From: Stappia sp.
Lineage (GTDB): Bacteria; Pseudomonadota; Alphaproteobacteria; Rhizobiales; Stappiaceae
NCBI RefSeq assembly: GCF_040110915.1
Contig: NZ_CP157793.1
Coordinates: forward strand, 1,872,939-1,936,938
Direction: 5' to 3'
Length of the DNA: 64,000 bases
The notes under the pieces were generated by a model. The model was given only the letters and a program-made list of their open reading frames with translations, searched no databases and was not told the DNA's origin. A program made the position numbers and the translations under genes. Shown here in pieces: positions 7,337-14,651 of the stretch (position 1 is its first letter; each line of letters starts with the position of its first letter).

Positions 7337-9384
7337 GCGGATCAGCCTATGTCATCGGCGTCGACGTCGGCGGCACCTTCACCGACGTGTTCATTCTGGA
7401 CGAGGCCGCCGGGCGCATCGTCACCGCCAAGGTGCCCTCCACCCTGGACGACCAGTCGCGCGGCTTCATCGAGGGCATCGCCTCGCGGGTCGCGGACTTC
7501 GGCGACATCCGCACCGTGGTGCATGGCACGACCGTCGGCACCAACGCGCTGCTGGAGCGCAAGGGCGCGCGCACCGGGATCATCACCACCGAGGGCTTCC
7601 GCGACGTGCTGGAGATGCGCCGCCGCGACCGGCCGACCACCTGGGGCCTGAAGGGCGCCTTCACGCCGGTGGTGGAGCGCGCCGACCGCGTGGAGGTGCG
7701 CGAGCGCGTCCTCGCCGACGGCACGGTGCTCCAGACCGTCGACGCGGACGACGTGACCGCGCGGGCCCGCGCGCTCGCCGAGGCCGGCTGCGACGCGGTC
7801 TGCGTCTTCTTCATCAACGGCTATGCCAACAACGACAACGAACGGCGCGCGGTGGAGGCCGTGCGCGCGGTCTGGCCGACGCCCTATGTCACCGCCGCGA
7901 CCGAGATCCTGCCCGAGATCCGCGAGTTCGAACGCCTGTCCACGGCCACGCTCAACGCCTATCTGCAACCGGTCGTCTCCTCCTATCTCGACCGGCTGGA
8001 GACGGGCCTGCGCGAACAGGGCTCGACCGGCGACATCCTGATCGTCCAGTCGAACGGCGGCGTCATGTCCATCGACACGGCGAAGCGCTATCCGGTGCGC
8101 ACCGCGCTGTCGGGTCCGGCGGCCGGCGTGATCGCCGCAACCCGCATCGCCGAGGCCGCCGGCTTTCCCAACATCGTCACCTGCGACATGGGCGGCACCT
8201 CCTTCGACGTGTCGCTGGTGGCGCAGGGCGAGGCGGCCCTTGCCGCGCAGACCTCCATCGACTTCGGCATGGTGGTGCGCACGCCGATGATCGAGATCAC
8301 CACCATCGGCGCCGGCGGCGGCTCCATCGCCACCGTCGACAAGGGCGGGCTCCTGCAGGTCGGGCCGGAATCGGCCGGCTCCAATCCCGGCCCCGTCTGC
8401 TACGGGCTCGGCAACACGCGCCCGACCGTCACCGACGCCAATCTGGTGCTCGGGCGGATCAATCCCGACCGGCCCATCGGCGGCAAGCTCGACCGGCTCG
8501 ATATCGACGCGGCGCGCGAGGCGATCCGCGCCCATGTCGCCGACCCGCTCGGCCTGAGCGTGGAGGACGCGGCCGAGGCGATCCTGAAACTCGCCAACGC
8601 CAAGATGGCCGGCGCCATCCGCCTCGTCTCCATCGAGAAGGGCCACGACCCGGCGAGGTTCGCCGCCATGCCCTTCGGCGGCGGCGGCGCGCTGCACACC
8701 GGCGCGCTGATAAAGGAGGTCGGGCTCGCCTCCGCTTTGGTGCCGCGCTTTCCCGGCGTCACCTCGGCCTTGGGCTGCGTGGTCGCCGACATGCGCCACG
8801 ACCGGGTGCAGACCGTCAACCGGATGCTCGCCGACCTCGACTGCCACGCGCTCGGCCAGGACATCCTGCGCGACGCGCGCGAGACGGACGCGGTGCTGGC
8901 CGGCGCGGGCGTCACCTTCTCGGCCGTGGAGCGGGTCATCGAGCTCGACATGCTCTACGTCGGGCAGACCCATACGGTGAGCGTGCCGATCGAAGTGCCC
9001 GAGACGGGGCTTTCGGCGACCGCGATCCGCGACGCCTTCGAAGCCGCCTATACGGCCGCCTACGGTCGGCTGCTCAGCGGCATCCCGATGCGGGTGATGA
9101 ACTACCGCATCGCCGTCGTCGGCCGCCGTCCCCGCCTCGACATGGGCCTCTTCGCGCCGGAAGACGGAAAGCCGGCGGATCAGTGCCGCACCGCCACGCG
9201 CTCGGTCTATGCCGACGGGCGGCATCATGTCGCCGGCGTCTACGAGCGGCTGGCGCTGGAGGTCGGCGCCAAGATCGCCGGGCCGGCGATCCTGGAACAG
9301 CCCGACACGACGATTTTCGTCGATCCGGGTCTGCGGGCAACCGTCGACCGCTTCGGCAATCTCGTGATCCAGGCCGAGGACTAA
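7333..9384 (+). CDS. hyuA: Hydantoinase A / 5-oxoprolinase alpha-type ATPase subunit
   Basis: A 683-residue HyuA-family protein with an actin-like ATP-binding fold. The N-terminal phosphate loop 'DVGGTFTDVF' is at residues 11-20, followed by 'VVHGTTVGTNALLERKGA', the second nucleotide motif 'CDMGGTSFDVSL' and the glycine-rich 'TIGAGGGSIA'. In characterised relatives the A subunit phosphorylates the substrate and B completes hydrolysis. The length is normal. It overlaps hyuB by 4 bases and lies 3 bases before the isochorismatase-fold gene. In creatinine degradation HyuAB acts just before an isochorismatase-fold N-carbamoylsarcosine amidase. That order is echoed here, but the following protein lacks the required cysteine. 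Confidence 0.92.
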   Translation: MSGSAYVIGVDVGGTFTDVFILDEAAGRIVTAKVPSTLDDQSRGFIEGIASRVADFGDIRTVVHGTTVGTNALLERKGARTGIITTEGFRDVLEMRRRDRPTTWGLKGAFTPVVERADRVEVRERVLADGTVLQTVDADDVTARARALAEAGCDAVCVFFINGYANNDNERRAVEAVRAVWPTPYVTAATEILPEIREFERLSTATLNAYLQPVVSSYLDRLETGLREQGSTGDILIVQSNGGVMSIDTAKRYPVRTALSGPAAGVIAATRIAEAAGFPNIVTCDMGGTSFDVSLVAQGEAALAAQTSIDFGMVVRTPMIEITTIGAGGGSIATVDKGGLLQVGPESAGSNPGPVCYGLGNTRPTVTDANLVLGRINPDRPIGGKLDRLDIDAAREAIRAHVADPLGLSVEDAAEAILKLANAKMAGAIRLVSIEKGHDPARFAAMPFGGGGALHTGALIKEVGLASALVPRFPGVTSALGCVVADMRHDRVQTVNRMLADLDCHALGQDILRDARETDAVLAGAGVTFSAVERVIELDMLYVGQTHTVSVPIEVPETGLSATAIRDAFEAAYTAAYGRLLSGIPMRVMNYRIAVVGRRPRLDMGLFAPEDGKPADQCRTATRSVYADGRHHVAGVYERLALEVGAKIAGPAILEQPDTTIFVDPGLRATVDRFGNLVIQAED

Positions 9385-9387
9385 ACC

Positions 9388-10008
9388 ATGCACGCCGAAC
9401 CGCTGGACCCGACCCGCACGGGGCTGCTCATCGTCGATCTGCAGAACGACTTCCTGCATCCTGATGGCGCTTATGCGCGCGGCGGACAGTCGAGCGCGGA
9501 CATCGCGGCCTTGCCCGAGCGCGTGCTTCCCGTGGCAAACGCGCTGCGCAAGGCCGGCGGCTGGATCGTCTCCACCCAGTTCACGCTGGTGCCGGGCAAG
9601 GGCGGCGCGCCCTTCATCTCGCCGCACCTGAAGGAACTGCGCCCCTTCCTCAGACAGGGCGATTTCTGTCCCGGCCAGTGGGGACACCAGTTGGTGGACG
9701 CCTTGCAACCCGCCGATCTCACGGTGGAGAAGGTCGCTTACTCCGCCTTCTACATGACGCGCATGGAATGGGTGCTGCGGAAGGCCGGCATCGACACGCT
9801 CTTCGTCTGCGGCATCGTCACCAACGGCGGCGTCGCCTCAACGGTGCGCGACGCACATGTGCGCGATCTGTCGACCTATGTGCTCTCCGACGGCTGCGCC
9901 GCCTTCTCCCGCGAGACGCATGAGCGCGCGCTCGGCGATCTCGGCACGGTCGCCCGGGTCGTGACCTGCGACGAGGCGCGCGCCCTCATCGAAGGTCCGG
10001 CGCGATGA
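9388..10008 (+). CDS. Isochorismatase-fold hydrolase lacking the nucleophilic cysteine
   Basis: A 206-residue Rossmann-like protein of the isochorismatase/cysteine-hydrolase superfamily. The catalytic Asp (D17 in 'VDLQNDF') and Lys (K115 in 'VEKVAYSAF') are present. The nucleophile motif normally 'T-x-x-C-V' reads T145-N-G-G148-V, so the cysteine is replaced by glycine. C141 lies seven residues upstream and does not align. True isochorismatases such as PhzD and EntB also lack this cysteine and cleave vinyl ethers, so an amidase function (maleamate, carbamoylsarcosine) is doubtful. It sits 3 bases after hyuA. Fold is confident; reaction unknown. Confidence 0.88.
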   Translation: MHAEPLDPTRTGLLIVDLQNDFLHPDGAYARGGQSSADIAALPERVLPVANALRKAGGWIVSTQFTLVPGKGGAPFISPHLKELRPFLRQGDFCPGQWGHQLVDALQPADLTVEKVAYSAFYMTRMEWVLRKAGIDTLFVCGIVTNGGVASTVRDAHVRDLSTYVLSDGCAAFSRETHERALGDLGTVARVVTCDEARALIEGPAR

Positions 10009-10037
10009 GCGCGCTGATCGAAAGCGTGGGGCGATGA
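10005..10037 (+). other. Ten-codon upstream minigene made by duplication of a start region
   Basis: A short frame starts inside the preceding stop (ATGA at 10005-10008) and ends at 10037, where its TGA overlaps the flavoprotein ATG at 10034. The flanking string 'GGCGATGAGCGCGC'-type sequence occurs at both starts, so it looks like a local duplication of the start region. It may let ribosomes reinitiate and hand over to the flavoprotein. The peptide itself is unlikely to have a function. Confidence 0.45.
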
Positions 10038-11443
10038 GCGCGCCGGCGATCCGCCGAGCCCCGCCACCGCGCCTCGACATCGAGACGGACGTGGTGGTGA
10101 TCGGCGCCGGCGCCGGCGGCCTGACGGCGGCCCTTGCCGCGCATGACGGCGGCGCCGAGGTCGTCGTGGTCGAGCGCGATGCCTCGCCGTCGGGCTCGAC
10201 CTCAATGTCCTCCGGCTTCATCCCGGCGCCCGGCACCAATGCGCAGCGCGCCGCCGGCATCGCGGACGACACTCCCGCGCGCTTCGAGGCCGACATCCAG
10301 GCCAAGGCCGGACACCGCGCGGTCGACCATCTGGCGCATCTGGCGGCCACCGAAATCGGTCCGGCGCTCGACTGGCTCGCCGAGGCGCATGGTCTCGAGT
10401 GGCAGGTTCTGACCGACTTTCTCTACCCTGGCCACAGCCGCCACCGCATGCATGCCGTGCCGGAAAAGTCGGGCGCGGCCCTGCTCGCCCGTCTGCTGAC
10501 GGCGGTCGAGACCGCCGATATCCCTGTGGTGACGAACGCCCTGGCGCGCACGCTCTACGTCGATGGCGACGACCGCGTGACCGGCGTCGAGATCGCCCGC
10601 CCCGACGGGACGACGGAGATCCTCGGATGCCGGGCGCTGATCCTTGCCTGCAACGGCTACGGCGGAAACCCGGCGCTCGTCGCCCGCCACATCCCGGAGA
10701 TGGCGGAGGCACTCTACTACGGCCACGCGGGCAACACCGGGGATGCGCTTCACTGGGGCGAGGCGCTGGGCGCCGAAAGCCGGCACCTCACCGCCTATCA
10801 GGGCCATGGCTCCCTCGCCCATCCCCACGGGGTGCTGATCACCTGGGCGCTGATGATGGAAGGCGGCATTCAGGTCAATCGCGCGGGTCGGCGGTTTTCC
10901 AACGAGCACGGCGGCTATTCGGAACAGGCGGTCAAGGTGCTCGCGCAGGCCGGGGGCATCGCCTGGGCGATTTATGATGCGCGCCGTCATGCCTTTGCGA
11001 TGGAAGGATTTCCCGATTATCGCGATGCGATCGAGGCCGGCGCGATCCGCTCCGGCGCGGACGCCGAGGCGCTCGCCACCGCGACCGGTCTGCCGGCCGA
11101 GGCACTTGCGCGCACGCTTGCCGAGGTCGCGGCGTATCAAGCGGGCACGGAGACCGATCCCTTCGGCCGGGACTATTCGGGCAAACCGGGGCTCGAGGCC
11201 CCTTTCTACGCGGTGAAGGTCACCGGTGCGCTGTTTCACACCCAGGGCGGGCTGCTGATCGACACGAATGCGCGGGTCGTGAAACGCTCCGGCACGCCCT
11301 TCCCCAACCTCCACGCGGTCGGCGGCGCGGCCTGCGGCGTTTCGGGCCCGGAGGTCTCGGGCTATCTCTCCGGCAACGGGCTGCTGACGGCGGTGGCGTT
11401 CGCCCGCGTTGCGGGCCGCGAAGCGGCCAGCACGCAAAACTGA
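10034..11443 (+). CDS. FAD-dependent oxidoreductase, fumarate reductase / 3-ketosteroid dehydrogenase-like
   Basis: A 469-residue flavoprotein. The FAD dinucleotide fold 'VVIGAGAGGLTAALAA' lies near residues 21-36. The C-terminal 'HTQGGLLIDTNARV...LHAVGGAACGVSGPEVSGYLSGNGL' is the usual second FAD segment of the fumarate reductase/succinate dehydrogenase flavoprotein family, which includes KsdD. These enzymes add or remove hydrogens across a carbon-carbon bond next to a carbonyl. It is the last gene of the operon, so it may desaturate or reduce the ring or acid intermediate. No Tat or Sec signal is visible, so it is cytoplasmic. The final 11 codons form the first unit of a 42-bp tandem array that runs downstream. 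Confidence 0.85.
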   Translation: MSAPAIRRAPPPRLDIETDVVVIGAGAGGLTAALAAHDGGAEVVVVERDASPSGSTSMSSGFIPAPGTNAQRAAGIADDTPARFEADIQAKAGHRAVDHLAHLAATEIGPALDWLAEAHGLEWQVLTDFLYPGHSRHRMHAVPEKSGAALLARLLTAVETADIPVVTNALARTLYVDGDDRVTGVEIARPDGTTEILGCRALILACNGYGGNPALVARHIPEMAEALYYGHAGNTGDALHWGEALGAESRHLTAYQGHGSLAHPHGVLITWALMMEGGIQVNRAGRRFSNEHGGYSEQAVKVLAQAGGIAWAIYDARRHAFAMEGFPDYRDAIEAGAIRSGADAEALATATGLPAEALARTLAEVAAYQAGTETDPFGRDYSGKPGLEAPFYAVKVTGALFHTQGGLLIDTNARVVKRSGTPFPNLHAVGGAACGVSGPEVSGYLSGNGLLTAVAFARVAGREAASTQN

Positions 11444-11645
11444 AATGCCGGTCCGGGCCGCGAAGCGGCCAGCACGCAAAACCGAAATGCCGGTCCGGGC
11501 CGAGAAGCGGCCAGCACGCAAGGCTGAAATGCCGGTGCAGGCCGAGAAGCGGCTCGCACGCAAAACTGAAATGCCGGTCCGGGCCGAGAAGCCGCCGGCA
11601 CGCGAGGCTGAAATGTCGATGCGGGCCACGTCGCGGCCCGCATCT
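11412..11645. repeat. 42-bp tandem repeat array (5 units plus a partial) at the flavoprotein 3' end
   Basis: Units start at 11412, 11454, 11496, 11538 and 11580, with a shortened, diverged unit from 11622. Unit 1 encodes the last residues and stop of the flavoprotein, so the array is a duplicated gene 3' end. Units 1 and 2 contain the perfect hairpin GGCCGC-GAA-GCGGCC, which decays in later units. Both strands stay largely open because the unit is 14 codons long, but the 14-residue repeat peptide is not credible as a protein. The array separates two convergent operons. Confidence 0.95.
11618..11644. terminator. Ten-bp perfect stem-loop between convergent operons
   Basis: GATGCGGGCC (11618-11627) pairs perfectly with GGCCCGCATC (11635-11644) across a 7-base loop. 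It lies at the far end of the 42-bp array and 16 bases beyond the ridA-like stop codon. There is no U-tract on either strand, so it may act as a Rho-assisted or bidirectional roadblock. Confidence 0.55.
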
Positions 11646-11660
11646 GATGGGATATTGTTG

Positions 11661-12011
11661 TCAGGTCAGCACGGCGGCGGTGATCAGGATCTCGACCTTG
11701 TAGTCCGGCGTGGCGAGCTTCGATTCCCCGCAGGCGCGCGCCGGCGGATTGGCCGGGTCGACCCAGGCGTCCCACACCGCGTTCATCTCGGCGAAATCGT
11801 CCATCGAGGCGAGCCAGATCGTCGCCTGCAGGATGGCGGACTTGTCGGACCCGGAGGCCTTCAGAAGCTCCTCGATTCGCGCCAGGATCGCCTCGGTCTG
11901 CTTCGTCACGCTCTCGCCCGGCGCGCCGACCTGTCCCGCGAGCCACACCGTGCCGTTGTAGATCACGGACTGGCTCATGCGCGAACCCGGCTCGAGACGC
12001 TTGATGTTCAT
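11661..12011 (-). CDS. RidA family (YjgF/UK114) enamine/imine deaminase-like protein
   Basis: A 116-residue RidA-family protein from the ATG at 12011, preceded at 8 bases by AAAGGA. An in-frame ATG at 12020 sits directly on that ribosome-binding site, so the shorter start is chosen. RidA proteins trim reactive enamine and imine intermediates released by PLP enzymes and amine oxidases. 'ANPPARACGESKL' near the C-terminus supplies the conserved substrate-binding Arg. It is the last gene of the long minus-strand operon with an aminotransferase and a DAO-type oxidase, both of which can release imines, so its role fits the neighbours. Confidence 0.88.
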   Translation of the reverse strand: MNIKRLEPGSRMSQSVIYNGTVWLAGQVGAPGESVTKQTEAILARIEELLKASGSDKSAILQATIWLASMDDFAEMNAVWDAWVDPANPPARACGESKLATPDYKVEILITAAVLT

Positions 12012-12043
12012 GGAAATCATCCTTTCGATTGGGAAAACTGTGG

Positions 12044-13141
12044 TCAGGAAAGCCGCGCGGGATCCAGCGCCGCGACGACTGCGTCGTCGAGCGCCGGTTT
12101 GCGCGAAAGGCAGAGATCGGCGGCAAGCCGCGACAGCGCCGGCGAGGTCTGGATGCCGTAGCCGCCCTGCCCCGCCAGCCAGAAGAAACCGGCCGCGTCC
12201 GGCGCGAAGCCGACGACCGGCGTGCGGTCGGGCACGAAATTGCGCAGGCCCGCCCAGGTACGCTCCACGCGGGTCACGGGGACCGTCGTGGCGGTTTCAT
12301 ACCGGTGCAGTCCTTCCGCCATCACCATGTCGTCGGGCCAGGCGTCATGCGGATCGACCGGATCCTCATCCGCCGGGGACACCATCAGCTTGCCGGCTTC
12401 CGGCTTCGCGTACCAGCTCTCCGAGGCGCTGACAACCGCCGGCCATCGCGACACGTCGTGGCCGTCGGGTGCCGGCAGGATCGCGGCAGACCGACGCATC
12501 GGCTGCAGGCCGACACGCGCGACGCCGGCCATCTCCGCGACCTTGTCCGCCCAGGCGCCGGCGGCATTGATCACGATGGGCGCCTCGAAGGTCTCGCCGC
12601 CGGCGGTCACCCGCCAGGTCGCGCCGTCACGGACAATGCTCTGCGCCGGCGCCTTGGGGTGGAAGGTCGTCCCGGCGTGGCGCGCGCTGCGCAGGAAGGA
12701 CTGCAGCAGGCGGTCGACGTCGATATCCCGGGCGTGACGCTCGATGGCGGCGGCCGCGATCGCGTCCTCGCGCAGGATCGGGACCATCTCGACCGCCTCG
12801 CGCGGGGTGATGCGCGGCATGTCGTCGGCGCCCGCCAGATAGGCGTCGATCGCGTCGAGTTCGGATTCGGTGGCGATCATGAGCTCGCCGCGCGGCGACA
12901 GGAAGCCCTCCTCGCCGAAGTCTCCGCCGCTGGCGAGCACGGGTTCTGACGCGGCATTGAGCGCGCGCAGGGTGGCATTGCCATAGTTGCGGATGAAGAT
13001 CGCGGCTGACCGCCCGGTGGAATGCTTCCCCGGCGCGTCCTCTGTCTCCAGCACCACCACCTTCGCATCCGTGCCAAGATGCGCGGCGGCGCCGATGCCG
13101 GCAATGCCGCCGCCGATCACGATTACGTCGCAAGTGGTCAT
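12044..13141 (-). CDS. DAO-family FAD-dependent amine / D-amino acid oxidoreductase
   Basis: A 365-residue flavoprotein of the DAO family (glycine oxidase, sarcosine oxidase, gamma-glutamylputrescine oxidase relatives). The N-terminal FAD motif is 'DVIVIGGGIAGIGAAAHL' (residues 5-22) and the C-terminal 'WAGLRNFVPDRTPVVGF...FFWLAGQGGYGIQTSPAL' completes the FAD site. The start at 13141 overlaps the stop of the acetylpolyamine amidohydrolase gene (TGATG-type overlap). In this operon it probably oxidises a free or partly deacylated amine, or an amino acid, to an imine, which the adjacent RidA-type protein could hydrolyse. Substrate not determinable. Confidence 0.88.
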   Translation of the reverse strand: MTTCDVIVIGGGIAGIGAAAHLGTDAKVVVLETEDAPGKHSTGRSAAIFIRNYGNATLRALNAASEPVLASGGDFGEEGFLSPRGELMIATESELDAIDAYLAGADDMPRITPREAVEMVPILREDAIAAAAIERHARDIDVDRLLQSFLRSARHAGTTFHPKAPAQSIVRDGATWRVTAGGETFEAPIVINAAGAWADKVAEMAGVARVGLQPMRRSAAILPAPDGHDVSRWPAVVSASESWYAKPEAGKLMVSPADEDPVDPHDAWPDDMVMAEGLHRYETATTVPVTRVERTWAGLRNFVPDRTPVVGFAPDAAGFFWLAGQGGYGIQTSPALSRLAADLCLSRKPALDDAVVAALDPARLS

Positions 13142-14163
13142 GTCGCGTCCTTGAATCCCGATAGAAAGCTTGTGAGGTTGTCGCCGAGTTCGGCGCTGAG
13201 ATATCCGCCTTCCTGCACCAGAAGGGTCGGCAATCCAAGCCCGGCAATCGCCGCCCCCATCCGCGCGAAGCCCGGCGTGGTGATCGCAAGCCCCTTCAGC
13301 GGATCGTTCTCATAGGCGTCGAGCCCGAGCGCCACCACCACAACATCGGCGCCGAAGGCGCGGATATGGGCGAAGGCGGTGTCCAGCGTCTCGAGATACT
13401 GCCCGTCGCCGGTGCCGCGCGGCAGCGGCAGATTGAGGTTCGCACCGAGCCCGGCGCCCTCCCCACGTTCCTGTGCATGGCCCCAGAAGAAGGGGTAGAA
13501 GCGCATCGGATCGGCGTGGATCGAGACCGTGAGCACATCCGCGCGGTCATAGAAGATGCCCTGCGTGCCGTTGCCGTGATGGACGTCGACGTCGAGGATC
13601 GCGGGCCGCAGTCCCCTGGCGCGCAGCCGCTCCGCCGCGATCGCCGAATTGTTGAGGAAGCAGAAGCCGCCGGCGAGATCGCCGAAGGCGTGATGTCCCG
13701 GCGGGCGCGACAGCGCGTAGGCGGCCCGCTCCCCGCCCGCGACCATGTCGGCGCCGGTGATGGCGGTCTGCGCCGACCAATAGGCGGCCTCCCAGGTCTT
13801 CGCCATGATCGGACAGGCGGTGTCGGCCTGGTGAAAGCCGGCCTGTCCCGCGGCCGAGCGCGGATAGCTCGCCGTGCGCCGGTCGGGATGGATGTTGGGG
13901 ATCACCTCGTCGGAGCCGCCCTGGATGCGCGACCAGCGGGTGTGGATCGTCTCCAGGAAGACGAGGTACTCGGGCGAATGGATCGCGGCAATGGGCCCGC
14001 GGCCGTGGTCCTGCGGCGCGGAGAAGCTGCAACCGGCGGCCTCGGCGCCGCGCTTGAGGACGGCGATGCGCTCGGGCTGCTCCGGGTTGGGCGAGACCGC
14101 CCCGTTCGCCATGAAGTGCTTGGGGTCGTGCGCGCTCTGGCGCGTGTCGAGTATCGCTTTCAT
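13138..14163 (-). CDS. Acetylpolyamine amidohydrolase (class II histone deacetylase-like)
   Basis: A 341-residue zinc hydrolase that removes acetyl groups from acetylpolyamines. It has the length of the Mycoplana ramosa enzyme, and key residues keep almost the same numbering: the His pair H157-H158 in 'RPPGHHA', zinc ligands D193 and H195 in 'DVDVHHGNGT', D282 in 'LGLDAYENDP' and the transition-state Tyr Y321 in 'QEGGY'. All catalytic residues are present. It overlaps the GNAT gene upstream and the DAO-type oxidase downstream and shares an operon with a PotABCD importer. Deacetylation of an imported acylated polyamine or diamine is the likely step. Confidence 0.88.
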   Translation of the reverse strand: MKAILDTRQSAHDPKHFMANGAVSPNPEQPERIAVLKRGAEAAGCSFSAPQDHGRGPIAAIHSPEYLVFLETIHTRWSRIQGGSDEVIPNIHPDRRTASYPRSAAGQAGFHQADTACPIMAKTWEAAYWSAQTAITGADMVAGGERAAYALSRPPGHHAFGDLAGGFCFLNNSAIAAERLRARGLRPAILDVDVHHGNGTQGIFYDRADVLTVSIHADPMRFYPFFWGHAQERGEGAGLGANLNLPLPRGTGDGQYLETLDTAFAHIRAFGADVVVVALGLDAYENDPLKGLAITTPGFARMGAAIAGLGLPTLLVQEGGYLSAELGDNLTSFLSGFKDAT

Positions 14164-14651
14164 GTCGGATCCGTCAGTCGGTGGAAGTCGGCGCGGTCGA
14201 GCCGCAAAAGCCGCTCGCCCGTTACGGGCTCAAACCCGAGGCGGGCGTAGAAGCGCGCCGCGCGGGCATTGTGGTCGTGAACCGCGAGACGCAGGAAACC
14301 GACACGCCACTGCGCCGGCGCGCCGCGAACGGCCGCGTCGAGCAGCCGCCGCCCGAGCCCGGCGTTGCGCGCGGTCTCTGAAACCCAGAGGTCGGACACA
14401 TAAAGCCCGAGGCAGCCGGCCACGGTCGACATGACCGGAGCGGCCAACGCGACGCCGAGCAGCCGGCCGTCCGCGCCTTCCGCGACCCAGATGAAGGCCG
14501 CCGGCGGATCGGCGAAGGCCGCTGCCTCGAGCGTGTCGGCGGTTGCGGTGAAGGGGTCGCCCAGATCGTGCGCGAGCGCCGCCAGCGCGTCGATCACGCC
14601 CGGCACATCCCCCGCGACGGCCCGGCGCACGACGATATCTTCAGTGTTCAT
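14160..14651 (-). CDS. GNAT family N-acetyltransferase
   Basis: A 163-residue GNAT-fold protein. 'LYVSDLWVSETARNAGLGRRLLDAAV' around residues 87-112 carries the acetyl-CoA pyrophosphate loop (R/Q-x-x-G-x-G/A form, here R-N-A-G-L-G). 'VHDHNARAARFYARLGFEPV' near 123-142 is the conserved C-terminal beta-bulge and helix. The ATG at 14651 overlaps the BKACE stop and the stop overlaps the deacetylase start, so it is made with them. It may acetylate an amine intermediate or protect the cell from a toxic amine. Specificity is unknown, and having an acetyltransferase and a deacetylase side by side is unexplained. Confidence 0.85.
   Translation of the reverse strand: MNTEDIVVRRAVAGDVPGVIDALAALAHDLGDPFTATADTLEAAAFADPPAAFIWVAEGADGRLLGVALAAPVMSTVAGCLGLYVSDLWVSETARNAGLGRRLLDAAVRGAPAQWRVGFLRLAVHDHNARAARFYARLGFEPVTGERLLRLDRADFHRLTDPT

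Noticed and set aside
7342..9708. A 788-codon open frame on the minus strand opposite hyuA
   Set aside because: It is the antisense shadow of a GC-rich gene with strong third-position bias. The peptide is rich in His, Arg, Asp and Gly and has no recognisable domain, while hyuA on the other strand has clear motifs.
9388..10008. Annotation as maleamate amidase or N-carbamoylsarcosine amidase
   Set aside because: Operon context suggests it, but the nucleophilic cysteine is glycine, so the name would be misleading.
11412..11645. Possible CRISPR array
   Set aside because: Units are contiguous with no unique spacers, and no cas gene is in the window.
11409..12161. A plus-strand frame reading 14-residue repeats through the 42-bp array
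   Set aside because: It stays open only because the unit is a multiple of three and GC-rich. It overlaps the ridA-like gene on the other strand and has no ribosome-binding site.
13138..14163. Annotation as a histone deacetylase acquired from a eukaryote
   Set aside because: Length, residue spacing and operon context fit bacterial acetylpolyamine amidohydrolase.
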